Below are positions 1-8,789 of a DNA stretch of 37,915 nt, one piece after another (position 1 is the stretch's first letter; the number at the start of each line of letters is the position of its first letter). Origin of the DNA: Candidatus Cloacimonadota bacterium (lineage in GTDB: Bacteria; Cloacimonadota; Cloacimonadia; Cloacimonadales; TCS61); contig JAIPIH010000002.1 in the NCBI GenBank assembly GCA_021734835.1, positions 205,979 to 243,893 on the forward strand. The letters run 5' to 3'. The translations under genes were made by a program, and so were the position numbers. The notes below the pieces were generated by a model. That model was not told the DNA's origin. It saw nothing but the letters and a program-made list of their open reading frames with translations, and ran no database searches.

Positions 1-31
1 GGATTAAAAACAACTTGCAAAGTTAGAAATT

Positions 32-736
32 TTATTTGTCATCTATTTTTATATTAAATTCTATTGTCTCGATCTTGATTTCACTGATTAATTCGTTCTC
101 AATATCAGTTGAAATAGTATGTATTGGATAGTTTATACCCGCAAAATTTTTATATTCTAAAAAAGTTCTGACAACTTCTTTGGCTCTAACAAAATATCTC
201 ATTTGAACTGGTAAGTACTTTTCTGTATCCACAAACAAGAGCAACTTAATATCTTCTTTAACAAGCTCCATAGTAAAACAATCTCTTTCCAGAATTGTTT
301 TTTTCCCCAAGCTTTTGATCTCAAAATCATTTTTGCTCTTAATAATATAAATAAGGTTTTTATTAAGATTTCCTCTTATAGAGTTCAGATATTTATCCGG
401 GAGACTTTCATAAAATCCCTGAGGATATTTTAACCAGCCTTTATCATTGTCTATGATAAATTCTTTGTCTTCAAATTTTATGCGGAATTTGCCGGAATAA
501 TCTACATCTACCTGAACTGGGAAGGAGACACTTCCATAATTAACTGGTTGCTTAACTGTACCTATTGTCCTTATTGTGTTTATCCCCTCGACGTTACCAA
601 TCTTCTTTGCCATTTCGTCAAATATTATGCTACCTTCAAATTGTTGTTTTTCCTGTAGTTTAAATTCTTCAAAGTCATCAGCAGCAGATAATAATGAAAC
701 AGTAAATAAGATAATTATAAGACTTTTAATCTTCAA
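32..736 (-). CDS. Exported LolA-like / outer-membrane lipoprotein-sorting type protein
   Basis: 234 residues with a clear signal peptide (residues 1 to about 18, ending LLSAAD), so it is probably periplasmic. The remainder is beta-rich with alternating charged and hydrophobic strands (for example GKFRIKFEDKEFIIDNDKGW and KTILERDCFTMELVKEDIKLLLFVD), the pattern of LolA/LolB-fold proteins that carry lipids or lipoproteins. The family name is inferred from fold pattern and length; I see no decisive motif. The start is TTG at 734-736, with AAGGAG about seven bases upstream. An ATG seven bases earlier lies in another frame and stops after five codons. It is separated from pmbA by a terminator and has its own TTGACA box. 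Confidence 0.65.
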   Translation of the reverse strand: MKIKSLIIILFTVSLLSAADDFEEFKLQEKQQFEGSIIFDEMAKKIGNVEGINTIRTIGTVKQPVNYGSVSFPVQVDVDYSGKFRIKFEDKEFIIDNDKGWLKYPQGFYESLPDKYLNSIRGNLNKNLIYIIKSKNDFEIKSLGKKTILERDCFTMELVKEDIKLLLFVDTEKYLPVQMRYFVRAKEVVRTFLEYKNFAGINYPIHTISTDIENELISEIKIETIEFNIKIDDK

Positions 737-744
737 TTTTCATC

Positions 745-783
745 TCCTTATCCGGAGGTTTAGTTACCTGAACTTTTTGTCAA
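745..783 (-). promoter_or_regulatory. Putative promoter (-35 TTGACA) and RBS of the LolA-like gene
   Basis: On the minus strand TTGACA lies at 783-778, about 40 bases before the TTG start, and AAGGAG follows at about 749-744. No convincing TATAAT-type -10 is visible. The same perfect hexamer precedes four other transcription units in the window (tldD, der, lpoB, korD). Confidence 0.4.
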
Positions 784-818
784 ATTAAATAAGATTTCTT
801 CTACATTAATTACAGTTA

Positions 819-850
819 ATAAAAAAAAAGGAGTGAATATCTCACTCCTT
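819..850 (-). terminator. Rho-independent terminator of the tldD-pmbA unit
   Basis: A perfect 9-bp stem (AAGGAGTGA at 828-836, TCACTCCTT at 842-850, loop ATATC). Read on the minus strand it is followed at once by a run of nine T. It lies 18 bases past the pmbA stop, so it ends the tldD-pmbA transcript. Confidence 0.9.
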
Positions 851-868
851 CCAGATCAAGTTTATTAT

Positions 869-2200
869 TTAACCGCTAATATTAAGTTCTTTCACTAAAA
901 CAGCTGAAGCACCGTTACTGCTCATATCGAATTTAAAATTATCAGCAATTGCTTCAACATCGATCATCATTTGTAAAAAGTTACCACTTACAGTAAACGG
1001 TTTTATTGAGTGTTTACGAATACCGTTTTCCCAGAGGAAACCTTGAGCACCGAGAGAAAAGTCGCCTGAGATAGGATTAGCACCGGAATGCATTCCCTGC
1101 AAACTTACGATCTCTATGATTTTATCATGTTTAGAAATAAGTTCTTCCACGTTATGTTTACCCGGTTCTATCAGAAAATTTGATGTACTGATGCCCAGTG
1201 TCCCTTTGTATCCACGAGCTCCATTTCCAGTGGATTGAACTTTATCTTTTCTGGCTGTGATCGTATTGTGTAAATAACTTTTCAGAATACCATTCTCAAC
1301 GAGAATTGTTTTCTCAGTTGGATATCCTTCACTATCAAAGGCAGATGATGAGAACCCATCCGCTCTTAAATCATCATCAACAATTGTTACACAATCATTA
1401 GCAACTCTTTCACCCATTTTTCCTTTAAGGAGTGATTTCCCCTCCTGCACTAATTTCGCATTAAAAACACTTGAAAATGTTGAGAGCATCGTAGCCATCA
1501 TTTCGTTATTAAAAACGACTGGATGTTTACCAGAAACAGCTGGTTGACCATTTAAGAGATCAGTACTTTTTTTAGCACTACTTTCAGCTAACTTTTTAGC
1601 ATCGAATTTATTAAAATCTCTCGTGATCAGAAACTCCATCCCCATTCTTTTATCATTGTTTTCTTGTGCTAAAGTACCAACATAAGCATAGGCATAATTT
1701 TGTGTATCAGATCTATCCAAGCCTTTACTATTAGCTAATCTGCTGAAATTTTTCCCATCTCCATAAACTGCATAGGGCACGTTAAATATTCTCTTATCGG
1801 CTGCTTTTGCGTATTTTTCAAGAGCTTTGGCAAGTCGTATTTTTTCCTTAACATCAACTTTAGCTAATTCTTCCGAAAATACGTTCGGCTTCTGCTCATT
1901 CTCCGGATATTTGTCCAAAAAAACTACATCATCACTTTCAGAATACTTTGCATTCTCAATAGCATTATCAACAATGATGTTTAATGTGTCCTCATCAAAA
2001 TTTTCTGTGTAAGCATATCCAACTTTCCCTTTAACAATTACCCGAACTCCTATTCCTTTGGAGTCGGCATAATTAAAAGATTCTACATTTTGCTCATTAA
2101 TTTTAACTGAAAAAGATGTTCCGACCGAGAGCAGAATTTCAGTTTCGTCTGCTTTACCCTTGGCATACTCAAATATTTTCTGGAATTCTTTATTGTACAT
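869..2200 (-). CDS. pmbA: TldE/PmbA-family metallopeptidase partner
   Basis: 443 residues, the normal PmbA/TldE length. PmbA is the partner of TldD; the heterodimer degrades unfolded or small peptides and matures some peptide natural products. The central stretch (GKHPVVFNNEMMATMLSTFSSVFNA) is where TldD carries its HExxxH zinc motif; here that motif is absent, as expected for the non-catalytic partner. The C-terminal GANPISGDFSLGAQGFLWENG segment is typical of the family. I chose the ATG at 2200 because AAAGGAGGAG lies just upstream; an in-frame upstream start at 2227 would overlap tldD. The tldD stop is 13 bases away, so the two are co-transcribed. Confidence 0.93.
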   Translation of the reverse strand: MYNKEFQKIFEYAKGKADETEILLSVGTSFSVKINEQNVESFNYADSKGIGVRVIVKGKVGYAYTENFDEDTLNIIVDNAIENAKYSESDDVVFLDKYPENEQKPNVFSEELAKVDVKEKIRLAKALEKYAKAADKRIFNVPYAVYGDGKNFSRLANSKGLDRSDTQNYAYAYVGTLAQENNDKRMGMEFLITRDFNKFDAKKLAESSAKKSTDLLNGQPAVSGKHPVVFNNEMMATMLSTFSSVFNAKLVQEGKSLLKGKMGERVANDCVTIVDDDLRADGFSSSAFDSEGYPTEKTILVENGILKSYLHNTITARKDKVQSTGNGARGYKGTLGISTSNFLIEPGKHNVEELISKHDKIIEIVSLQGMHSGANPISGDFSLGAQGFLWENGIRKHSIKPFTVSGNFLQMMIDVEAIADNFKFDMSSNGASAVLVKELNISG

Positions 2201-2213
2201 ATCTGCTCCTCCT

Positions 2214-3596
2214 TTATTTTCTTCCACCGATGATTATCTCATTGATCTTTATAGCAGGTTGCCCCACATTGGTCGGAATGCTGCCACTAACCGAACCGCA
2301 CATTCCTTGAGCCATTTCCATATTATCGGATATCATACTTACTTTTAATAAAGCATCCGCTCCGTTTCCAATCAATGTTGCACCTCTTACAGGTTCAGCT
2401 ATTTTACCATTTATTATCAAATATCCTTCTGCAACAGCAAAATTAAAATCTCCGGTTCCGGGGCTGACAGATCCACCACCCATCTTGGCAGCATAAATTC
2501 CATTATCTATTGAACCGATCATATCTTCAAATTTATCTTGTCCGTTAGCAATATAAGTATTTCTCATCCGGCTGGCCGGAGCGAATTTGAAGGATTGCCT
2601 TCTACCGTTTCCTGTCCTGTCATAACCGGTTTTAAGACTTCCCATTCTGTCAACCATATAGGATTTTAAAATTCCGTTTTCGATCAAAATTGTTTTTTGA
2701 GTTTTCATACCTTCATCATCAATATTCTCACTTCCCCACTCATTTGGCAGTGTACCGTCATCAACTGCTGTTAGACCTTTGTAAGCAATTTGTTCACCCA
2801 GTTTTCCGGCAAATACCGAAGCTCCTCTGGCGACAGATGTCGTCTCCAAAGAGTGACCGCATGCTTCATGAAAGATCACACCGCCAAAACCATTATTAAT
2901 GATCACAGGTAATTTACCGCTGGGTGCATAATCTGCATGAAGCATTGTAACAGCGACCCGGGCAGTTTCCTTACCAAGTGCAGCAGGATCTATGGAATTA
3001 AAGAATTCATAACCCGCAAACCGTCCCGGTCCTTCACCGCCAACTTGCTTTTCAGTTCCATTAGATGCAATTGAAGATACATAAACTCTGGAATAATTTC
3101 TATTATCCTCAACCATCAGTCCTTCACTGTTTGCGATCATAACATGCTGATCTTTTTCAAGAAATCGAATATCAACCTGACTTATATCATCGCTGTAATT
3201 GCGGGATGCTTGATTGATCTTACGGATAAAATCAATTTTGTCTTTTTTACTTATTGTGTTATTTGGAATCAGGATTGGATGGATATTTTTAATATCTTTT
3301 TTTATCAAATCGATTGCTGCAATATTATTACTGCTCTTAGCAGCTTTACTCACTGCATCAGCAGCATCTAATAGTGCTTTTTCAGAAAGATCATTAGTGT
3401 ATGCATAGATCGCTGTTTGACCATAAAAAACTCTAATGCCTGCACCGTAATCGTTCCCAACAATATTATTTTGTGTTTTATCATCATTGAATACAATTGA
3501 AGAATTAAATGTGTTTTCAACAAAAAGTTCTGCAAAATCTGCACCATTTGCTAAGGCTTTATCAAGTACTTTTTTTATTATATTTTCCTTTAACAT
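2214..3596 (-). CDS. tldD: TldD-family zinc metallopeptidase
   Basis: 460 residues. The zinc motif HEACGH (HExxxH, residues 243-248) sits in GFGGVIFHEACGHSLE, which identifies the catalytic subunit of the TldD/TldE protease. The C-terminal GGGSVSPGTGDFNFAVAEGYLI block is also typical. The start at 3596 is chosen for the strong GGAGGT four bases upstream; the longer reading frame begins inside the promoter. It is the first gene of the tldD-pmbA pair and is divergent from der. Cytoplasmic; no signal peptide. Confidence 0.95.
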   Translation of the reverse strand: MLKENIIKKVLDKALANGADFAELFVENTFNSSIVFNDDKTQNNIVGNDYGAGIRVFYGQTAIYAYTNDLSEKALLDAADAVSKAAKSSNNIAAIDLIKKDIKNIHPILIPNNTISKKDKIDFIRKINQASRNYSDDISQVDIRFLEKDQHVMIANSEGLMVEDNRNYSRVYVSSIASNGTEKQVGGEGPGRFAGYEFFNSIDPAALGKETARVAVTMLHADYAPSGKLPVIINNGFGGVIFHEACGHSLETTSVARGASVFAGKLGEQIAYKGLTAVDDGTLPNEWGSENIDDEGMKTQKTILIENGILKSYMVDRMGSLKTGYDRTGNGRRQSFKFAPASRMRNTYIANGQDKFEDMIGSIDNGIYAAKMGGGSVSPGTGDFNFAVAEGYLIINGKIAEPVRGATLIGNGADALLKVSMISDNMEMAQGMCGSVSGSIPTNVGQPAIKINEIIIGGRK

Positions 3597-3619
3597 CTTA
3601 CCTCCATTGATTTTTTCAT

Positions 3620-3656
3620 TTAGATTTGAAAAATTTGAAATTGAGTATAATGTCAA
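3620..3656 (-). promoter_or_regulatory. Putative tldD promoter
   Basis: TTGACA on the minus strand at 3656-3651, about 55 bases before the tldD ATG, in the very AT-rich gap between the divergent tldD and der genes. The -10 element is not clear. Confidence 0.4.
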
Positions 3657-3701
3657 GTGGTTTAAGCTTATTCAGAGATAAATGTAATTATATCATTTAA
3701 T

Positions 3702-3730
3702 TTGACAGATTCAGCTTACAACAAAGATTG
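3702..3730 (+). promoter_or_regulatory. Putative der operon promoter, shared element with korD
   Basis: TTGACA at 3702-3707 followed by G and ATTCAGCTTA, then AAAGATT. The same 28-base block is found on the minus strand before korD (29587-29560) with four mismatches. Its position 35-65 bases before the der ATG fits a promoter or an operator overlapping one. Confidence 0.5.
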
Positions 3731-3766
3731 ACCATAGAAAATTTGAAATTAACGGATTATAAATTT

Positions 3767-5083
3767 ATGAGAAAAAGCATTGTAGCTATTGTTGGAAGAC
3801 CAAATGTCGGGAAATCAACTTTGTTCAATCGGATATGCAGAAAACGAAGTGCCATCGTAGATTTTGAAGAAGGTGTTACTAGAGACAGAAAATACGAAGA
3901 GGCTGAATGGAGCGGATACAATTTCGTTGTAGTTGATACCGGCGGTATTATTCCAAAATCGAGCAGCAACATTGACAAAGCAGTCAAATTTCAAGCAGAG
4001 ATCGCTATTGAAGAAGCAGACCTGATCATTTTTGTTGTAGATACAAAAACCGGCACTACTTCTATAGATATGGAGGTTGCAAAAATATTATCTCCTTATA
4101 GAGACAGAGTTATTCTTGTAGCCAACAAAACTGATAATGAAAAGGAAGAGCTCGAGATCTACGATTTTATGCAGCTCGGTTTTGGAGAGCCATTCCCAAT
4201 TGCTGCTATTCATGGTAGAAATACAGGTAATTTCCTGGATGAAGTTGTAAATAACATTGATGTTCATACAAAATACGTTCCTGCAGTAGAAGATGTTATC
4301 AGAGTAGCGATAGTCGGGAAACCAAACGTAGGTAAATCATCTTTGGTAAATAAACTTTCAGGAAAAGAAGGGAATATCGTTTCAGAAATTCCTGGTACAA
4401 CTCGTGATTCCATTGATCTTACCTTGAATTACAAGAATAAAAAATTTACTTTTATAGATACAGCAGGATTACGCAGAAAAAAACGAATCAAATATGGAGT
4501 AGAATATTTCAGCACGATGCGTACAATTGAAAGTATAAACCGAGCTGATATTGTTTTATTGATCTTAGATGCCGAAGAAGATATTTCTACTCAAGATCAA
4601 AAAATAGCCTCCTATGCAGCCAGGAATTTTAAAGAAATTATCCTGGTTTATAATAAATGGGACTTAATAGAAAAAGACAATTCCTCAGTTGGAAAATATA
4701 TAGATAAAATTAAGGATGAGTTGAATTTTGTGGAATTTGCTCCGGTTATTTTTGTATCTGCTTTAACTGGTCAAAGGATCCATAAAATTTTTGATCTGCT
4801 GCTGGAAGTTGATCAGGAAAGTAAAAAAAGGATTTCTACAAGCATTTTGAATAAATTTCTCCAAAAAGCAACAGCTAAATTTCCACCTTCGCATTCCAGT
4901 GGACGGCACTCAATGATCTATTATTGTTCACAGGTTAAAACCAAACCACCTACTTTTGTGTTTTTCTGTAACAATGCAAAATTAATCACTAAGCACTATA
5001 AACAATATTTAACAAATCAACTTCGAGCTGAATTTAAATTCAGCGGAGCAACTATTAAAACTATTTTCAGGAGCCGTGGATAA
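3767..5083 (+). CDS. der: Ribosome-assembly GTPase Der (EngA), two G domains
   Basis: 438 residues, the usual Der length. Two tandem G domains are visible: P-loop GRPNVGKST near residue 10 with DTGG switch II, and P-loop GKPNVGKSS near residue 184 with DTAGLRRKK. NKTD and NKWD G4 motifs follow in each half. The last ~80 residues are the KH-like domain. Der acts in late 50S subunit assembly. The start is ATG 3767; the longer frame would begin at a TTG inside the promoter element. First gene of the plus-strand housekeeping run; its 3' end overlaps plsY by 8 bases. Confidence 0.97.
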   Translation: MRKSIVAIVGRPNVGKSTLFNRICRKRSAIVDFEEGVTRDRKYEEAEWSGYNFVVVDTGGIIPKSSSNIDKAVKFQAEIAIEEADLIIFVVDTKTGTTSIDMEVAKILSPYRDRVILVANKTDNEKEELEIYDFMQLGFGEPFPIAAIHGRNTGNFLDEVVNNIDVHTKYVPAVEDVIRVAIVGKPNVGKSSLVNKLSGKEGNIVSEIPGTTRDSIDLTLNYKNKKFTFIDTAGLRRKKRIKYGVEYFSTMRTIESINRADIVLLILDAEEDISTQDQKIASYAARNFKEIILVYNKWDLIEKDNSSVGKYIDKIKDELNFVEFAPVIFVSALTGQRIHKIFDLLLEVDQESKKRISTSILNKFLQKATAKFPPSHSSGRHSMIYYCSQVKTKPPTFVFFCNNAKLITKHYKQYLTNQLRAEFKFSGATIKTIFRSRG

Positions 5084-5714
5084 ATTGTTGAATTTAATCA
5101 TTGTGTTGAGCGCCGCCTATTTACTCGGTAGTATTCCCACCAGCTATATTATGGGTAAAATAGTCAAAAACATAGATATTCGAAATTTTGGCAGCGGTAA
5201 TGTTGGAGCGACCAATGCTTTTCGGATAATGGGCGTTAAAATTGGAATTGCAACTCTGTTGGTCGACATTGGAAAAGGATTTTTAGCAGTTAAAATAGTA
5301 ACTTTCATGATCTCTGACCCTACGAATATTATGCTTATCGCAACAGGCTTAATAGCAATTCTGGGTCATATATTCACAATATTTTTAAAATTCAAGGGCG
5401 GAAAAGGTGTAGCAACTTCTGCTGGTGTGTTCATCGCACTTGTGCCGGTTCCAATAGCTATCACATTAGTTGTATTTATTATCACAGTTTGGATCAGCAA
5501 ATTTGTATCATTAGGTTCAATATTGGCAGCAATCACATTGTTAGTTACTGAATTAATTGTGAATATAAACAATTCTTTTGCTGATATTGAGATGCTGATC
5601 TTTGTTTTTATTATCTCCTTGTTCATTATCCTTCGTCACAAAGCTAACATTAAACGTTTGCTTAAGGGTAATGAAAATAAAATAAATTTCAAAAAAAATA
5701 GAACGGAGTTATAA
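5076..5714 (+). CDS. plsY: Glycerol-3-phosphate acyltransferase PlsY
   Basis: 212 residues with several hydrophobic membrane segments. The conserved PlsY motifs are present: GSIPTSYIMGK near residue 18, FGSGNVGATNAFR near residue 38, and FKGGKGVAT near residue 108. PlsY uses acyl-phosphate to acylate glycerol-3-phosphate, the first step of phospholipid synthesis, in the inner membrane. The GTG at 5076 has AGGAG only two bases upstream, which is too close; TTG at 5085, with AGGAG 11 bases away, is an equally possible start. Overlaps the der stop and is followed directly by purF. Confidence 0.95.
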   Translation: MDKLLNLIIVLSAAYLLGSIPTSYIMGKIVKNIDIRNFGSGNVGATNAFRIMGVKIGIATLLVDIGKGFLAVKIVTFMISDPTNIMLIATGLIAILGHIFTIFLKFKGGKGVATSAGVFIALVPVPIAITLVVFIITVWISKFVSLGSILAAITLLVTELIVNINNSFADIEMLIFVFIISLFIILRHKANIKRLLKGNENKINFKKNRTEL

Positions 5715-7076
5715 ATGTGCGGTATTATCGGGATCTTTGGAAATGAAAATGCTGCTAACTTAGCGACTTTAGGACTTTTCGCAGAACAGCATCGAGGTCA
5801 GGAAAGCTGCGGAATGGCTGTGAATGACGGTACTACGATTAAACTTAGAAAAAAAATGGGTTTGGTTAAAGATGTATTTACACCTGATAAACTTAAGAAC
5901 CTTCCCGGTAACATTGCTATAGGACATGTTCGTTATCCCACCCGCGGAGCTTCTTCTGTTTATAATTCCCAACCTCATATTGTAGAGACACTTTCCGGAC
6001 CTTCTTATGCACTTTCGAGTAACGGAGATATTGTTAACTATAATGAGATCAGGAGCTGGCTGGAGAATAAAGGAGTTTACTTTACCAGTACAAACGATGG
6101 AGAATTAATTTTAAAGTACATTGTTTATCACGTAGAACGCAAGAACATATCAATCATCGACTCAATCAGAAAATTGATGAAAAATGTTAAAGGAGCATTC
6201 TCTACTATTTTAGCTACCAAAACAGAGATGTATCTTTTTCGGGATGCCTATGGATTACGACCTATGAGCTACGGACTCACAAAAGAAGGCTCTATTGTTG
6301 TTGCTTCTGAGAGTTGCGCTCTGGATATTTTGTATATGGATTGGAAAGCAGAGGTTAAGCCTGCTGAAATAATTGTGGTAAATGAAAATGGTATTTCAAA
6401 TCTGGAAACAGATCCGAATGAATACCGCTCTACAACCTCAAACAAACATTGTATTTTTGAACATATATACTTTTCCAGACCTGACAGTATTATGTTTGAG
6501 GAAAACGTATTTGAAGTTAGAGAGAAAATTGGTGCTTGCATAGCATTAAATGATGATATCGATCCTGATGCAGTTGTACCGGTACCGGATTCTTCTAACT
6601 TTATAGCTCTTGGTTATGCAAAATACAAACAAAAGCCTTATGAAATGGGCTTGATCCGTAATCATTATGTAGGTAGAACTTTTATTAAACCGGAGCAGAC
6701 GATTCGAGACGAAAGTGTTTATCAAAAATTTAATCCTCTGCCAAATTTCTTCAAAGATAAAGTAGTAGTTTTGATAGATGATTCGATAGTGCGCGGTACT
6801 ACACTAAGAAAAATCGTTAAACTTGTCAAAAATGCCGGAGCCAAAGAGATTCATTTAAGAATTGGTTCACCGCCAGTAAAGCACTCCTGTTTTTATGGTA
6901 TTGATACTCCCACTCAAAAGGAACTTATTGCAAATAGTAAATCAGTTTCTGAAATAAATGACTTTATAGGTTCTGATTCATTGAAATATTTTCGTATGAC
7001 GGATTTGGAAAAAGTTGTGAAAAAACCTGATAATTATTGTTACGCTTGTTTTGATGGGAGATATCCGATAAAATGA
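5715..7076 (+). CDS. purF: Amidophosphoribosyltransferase PurF, Fe-S type without propeptide
   Basis: 453 residues. MCGIIGIFG starts with the catalytic Ntn cysteine at position 2, so no propeptide is needed beyond Met removal. HRGQESCGM and SSNGDIVN follow in the glutaminase domain. The PRPP loop VVLIDDSIVRGTT (351-363) marks the transferase domain. Four cysteines match the [4Fe-4S] ligands of the Bacillus-type enzyme: C246 (KHCIFEHIYF), C392 (HSCFYGID), C442 and C445 (YCYACFDG). It makes phosphoribosylamine, the first committed step of purine synthesis. The ATG abuts the plsY stop, with GGAG inside the plsY end; the purF stop overlaps the next ATG. Confidence 0.97.
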   Translation: MCGIIGIFGNENAANLATLGLFAEQHRGQESCGMAVNDGTTIKLRKKMGLVKDVFTPDKLKNLPGNIAIGHVRYPTRGASSVYNSQPHIVETLSGPSYALSSNGDIVNYNEIRSWLENKGVYFTSTNDGELILKYIVYHVERKNISIIDSIRKLMKNVKGAFSTILATKTEMYLFRDAYGLRPMSYGLTKEGSIVVASESCALDILYMDWKAEVKPAEIIVVNENGISNLETDPNEYRSTTSNKHCIFEHIYFSRPDSIMFEENVFEVREKIGACIALNDDIDPDAVVPVPDSSNFIALGYAKYKQKPYEMGLIRNHYVGRTFIKPEQTIRDESVYQKFNPLPNFFKDKVVVLIDDSIVRGTTLRKIVKLVKNAGAKEIHLRIGSPPVKHSCFYGIDTPTQKELIANSKSVSEINDFIGSDSLKYFRMTDLEKVVKKPDNYCYACFDGRYPIK

Positions 7077-7546
7077 AAAATAAATTAAAAAATTGGGAAG
7101 AAATTGCCCAGATTACCAGAGAAGCGAAACTGCAAAACCAAAAAATAGTCTTCACTAATGGTTGTTTTGATATATTGCATGCAGGTCATGTAAAATATCT
7201 TGCAGAAGCAAGTGAATTGGGAGACCTTCTTATCCTCGGATTGAACAGTGATGATTCAGTAAAAAAACTAAAAGGCAGCGATCGCCCCATTAATAATCAA
7301 ACCGACCGCGCGATTGTACTTTCTGCACTTACATCTATTTCCTATATCGTTATATTTGAAGAAGATACGCCTTACAAGATAATCAATCACATTAAACCAG
7401 ATATATTGGTCAAGGGTGGTGATTGGTCTCCACAAGACATCGTTGGTTCTGAGATTGTTCTTTCATACAAAGGACAAGTAAAGTCATTACCTTTTGTATC
7501 TGGGAAATCAACAACAAAACTCCTAAAAAAAATTAAGGGAAGTTAG
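7073..7546 (+). CDS. rfaE2: D-glycero-beta-D-manno-heptose 1-phosphate adenylyltransferase
   Basis: 157 residues, the size of stand-alone RfaE2 (the HldE C-terminal domain). FTNGCFDILHAGHVKYL carries the nucleotidyltransferase HxGH motif (H36, H39). LNSDDSVKKLKG and ILVKGGDW are typical of RfaE2. It activates heptose-1-phosphate with ATP to give ADP-heptose for the LPS inner core, which implies an outer membrane. The heptokinase half is not in this window. Starts in an ATGA overlap with purF. Confidence 0.93.
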   Translation: MKNKLKNWEEIAQITREAKLQNQKIVFTNGCFDILHAGHVKYLAEASELGDLLILGLNSDDSVKKLKGSDRPINNQTDRAIVLSALTSISYIVIFEEDTPYKIINHIKPDILVKGGDWSPQDIVGSEIVLSYKGQVKSLPFVSGKSTTKLLKKIKGS

Positions 7547-7549
7547 ATT

Positions 7550-7966
7550 ATGGAAAATCATGAAGACATAGCCTTGGTAAAAAAAACCGGTAACAAAGTA
7601 GTCTTTGTTGAGGTCGAAAGAAGCGGATCTTGTAAAAATTGTTCTATCAGCGGATTATGCAATACAAAAGATAAATCCATTATACATAAGATCAAGACCG
7701 GAATGGAGCTGAAAGTTGGTGATCGGGTACAAGTGAATATTTCACCCGGAATGCGAATATTTTCTTCGTTTGTAGTTTTTATACTCCCAATAATATTAAT
7801 GATCTTTTTTTATGTAGCAGCGAAATTAGTTTTTAATTCTTCTGAGGGAATTGCTATAATTTCCTCTCTGCTTGGGCTAATCGCAGGTGGTTTATGTATT
7901 TACTTAATAGATAAAATGTTGAGTGAAAAATTACGTTTCAAGATAATAAAAAAAATAGAGGTATAA
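7550..7966 (+). CDS. RseC/MucC-family membrane protein
   Basis: 138 residues. An N-terminal domain with C28, C31 and C37 (SCKNCSISGLC) is followed by two hydrophobic helices at about residues 72-93 and 98-118. This architecture matches the RseC/MucC family, linked to SoxR reduction with the Rnf complex and to sigma-E control. The cysteines could hold a metal or Fe-S centre; that is family knowledge, not shown here. The real role in this organism is not clear, and no rnf or rseAB genes are nearby. Confidence 0.85.
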   Translation: MENHEDIALVKKTGNKVVFVEVERSGSCKNCSISGLCNTKDKSIIHKIKTGMELKVGDRVQVNISPGMRIFSSFVVFILPIILMIFFYVAAKLVFNSSEGIAIISSLLGLIAGGLCIYLIDKMLSEKLRFKIIKKIEV

Positions 7967-7967
7967 T

Positions 7968-8324
7968 ATGAATATCCATTTACATGAAATGGTGTTTTAC
8001 GGTTACCATGGGGTTCATCCTGAAGAGCGGAAATTAGGGCAACGGTTTATTGTGAATTTTTCTTACAAAACAGATAGTTCTTATGATGAAAGCATCTCAA
8101 AACTTGAAGATACAGTTGATTATACAAAGGTTTATATTATTATCAAACATACTTTAGAAGAGCGCGAATTTTTTCTATTAGAAGTCTGTGCAAATACAAT
8201 ACTGGATTCTATATTAAGATCATTTCCCAGAATAATTTATGCAAATGTGAAGATCAAGAAGCCTTCCGTTCCAATTAATGGTTCCCTTGGATCGGTTGAA
8301 GTTGAAATGGAAAGAAACAGATAA
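7968..8324 (+). CDS. folB: Dihydroneopterin aldolase FolB
   Basis: 118 residues, full family length. MVFYGYHGVHPEERKLGQRFIV is the conserved N-terminal pterin-binding stretch; DTVDYTKVY and the C-terminal KIKKPSVPINGSLGSVEVEM are also diagnostic. It splits dihydroneopterin to 6-hydroxymethyl-dihydropterin in folate synthesis. GAGGT lies 5 bases before the ATG. It is followed nine bases later by folK, the next enzyme in the pathway. Confidence 0.95.
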   Translation: MNIHLHEMVFYGYHGVHPEERKLGQRFIVNFSYKTDSSYDESISKLEDTVDYTKVYIIIKHTLEEREFFLLEVCANTILDSILRSFPRIIYANVKIKKPSVPINGSLGSVEVEMERNR

Positions 8325-8333
8325 GGGAATTTG

Positions 8334-8789
8334 ATGTCTTGTTATTTAGGTATCGGTTCTAATCTGGGAAAAAAAGCAGTAAACATCAGAAAGGCAATTG
8401 ATCTGATCTCAAAATTGCCTAAATTAAAAGTGATTAGAACCAGTACAATAATAACAACTAAGCCATTTGGTAAAATAAACCAACCTGATTTTAAGAATTG
8501 TGTCTTAGAGCTTAAAACAGAAGTTTCTCCTACTTCCCTATTAAAAAGGTGTTTAGAGATAGAGGAGCAGCTTGGGCGCATCAGGAAGGAAAAATGGGGA
8601 CCCAGAATAATAGATATCGATATATTACTTTACAATGATGAAGTAATTAAGACCAAATCACTGATCCTTCCACACCCAGGATTACATAAAAGAGAATTTG
8701 TCTTGATCTCGTTGAATGAATTATGCCCAGACTTAATTCATCCAATACTGAAAAAGAGCATTAAAGATTTTTACAGGGAGATAAAATGA
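8334..8789 (+). CDS. folK: 6-hydroxymethyl-dihydropterin pyrophosphokinase FolK
   Basis: 151 residues. YLGIGSNLG at the N-terminus, IEEQLGRIRKEKWGPRIIDIDILLY in the middle (the HPPK signature with its acidic Mg-binding pair DID) and LPHPGLHKREFVLISL define HPPK. It transfers pyrophosphate from ATP to the FolB product. I use ATG 8334, with AAGGGA upstream, rather than the adjacent in-frame TTG at 8331. The stop overlaps the next ATG. Confidence 0.95.
   Translation: MSCYLGIGSNLGKKAVNIRKAIDLISKLPKLKVIRTSTIITTKPFGKINQPDFKNCVLELKTEVSPTSLLKRCLEIEEQLGRIRKEKWGPRIIDIDILLYNDEVIKTKSLILPHPGLHKREFVLISLNELCPDLIHPILKKSIKDFYREIK

Noticed and set aside
3728..3766. TTG 3728 as the der start
   Set aside because: It lies inside the shared promoter-like element; ATG 3767 gives the normal Der N-terminus.
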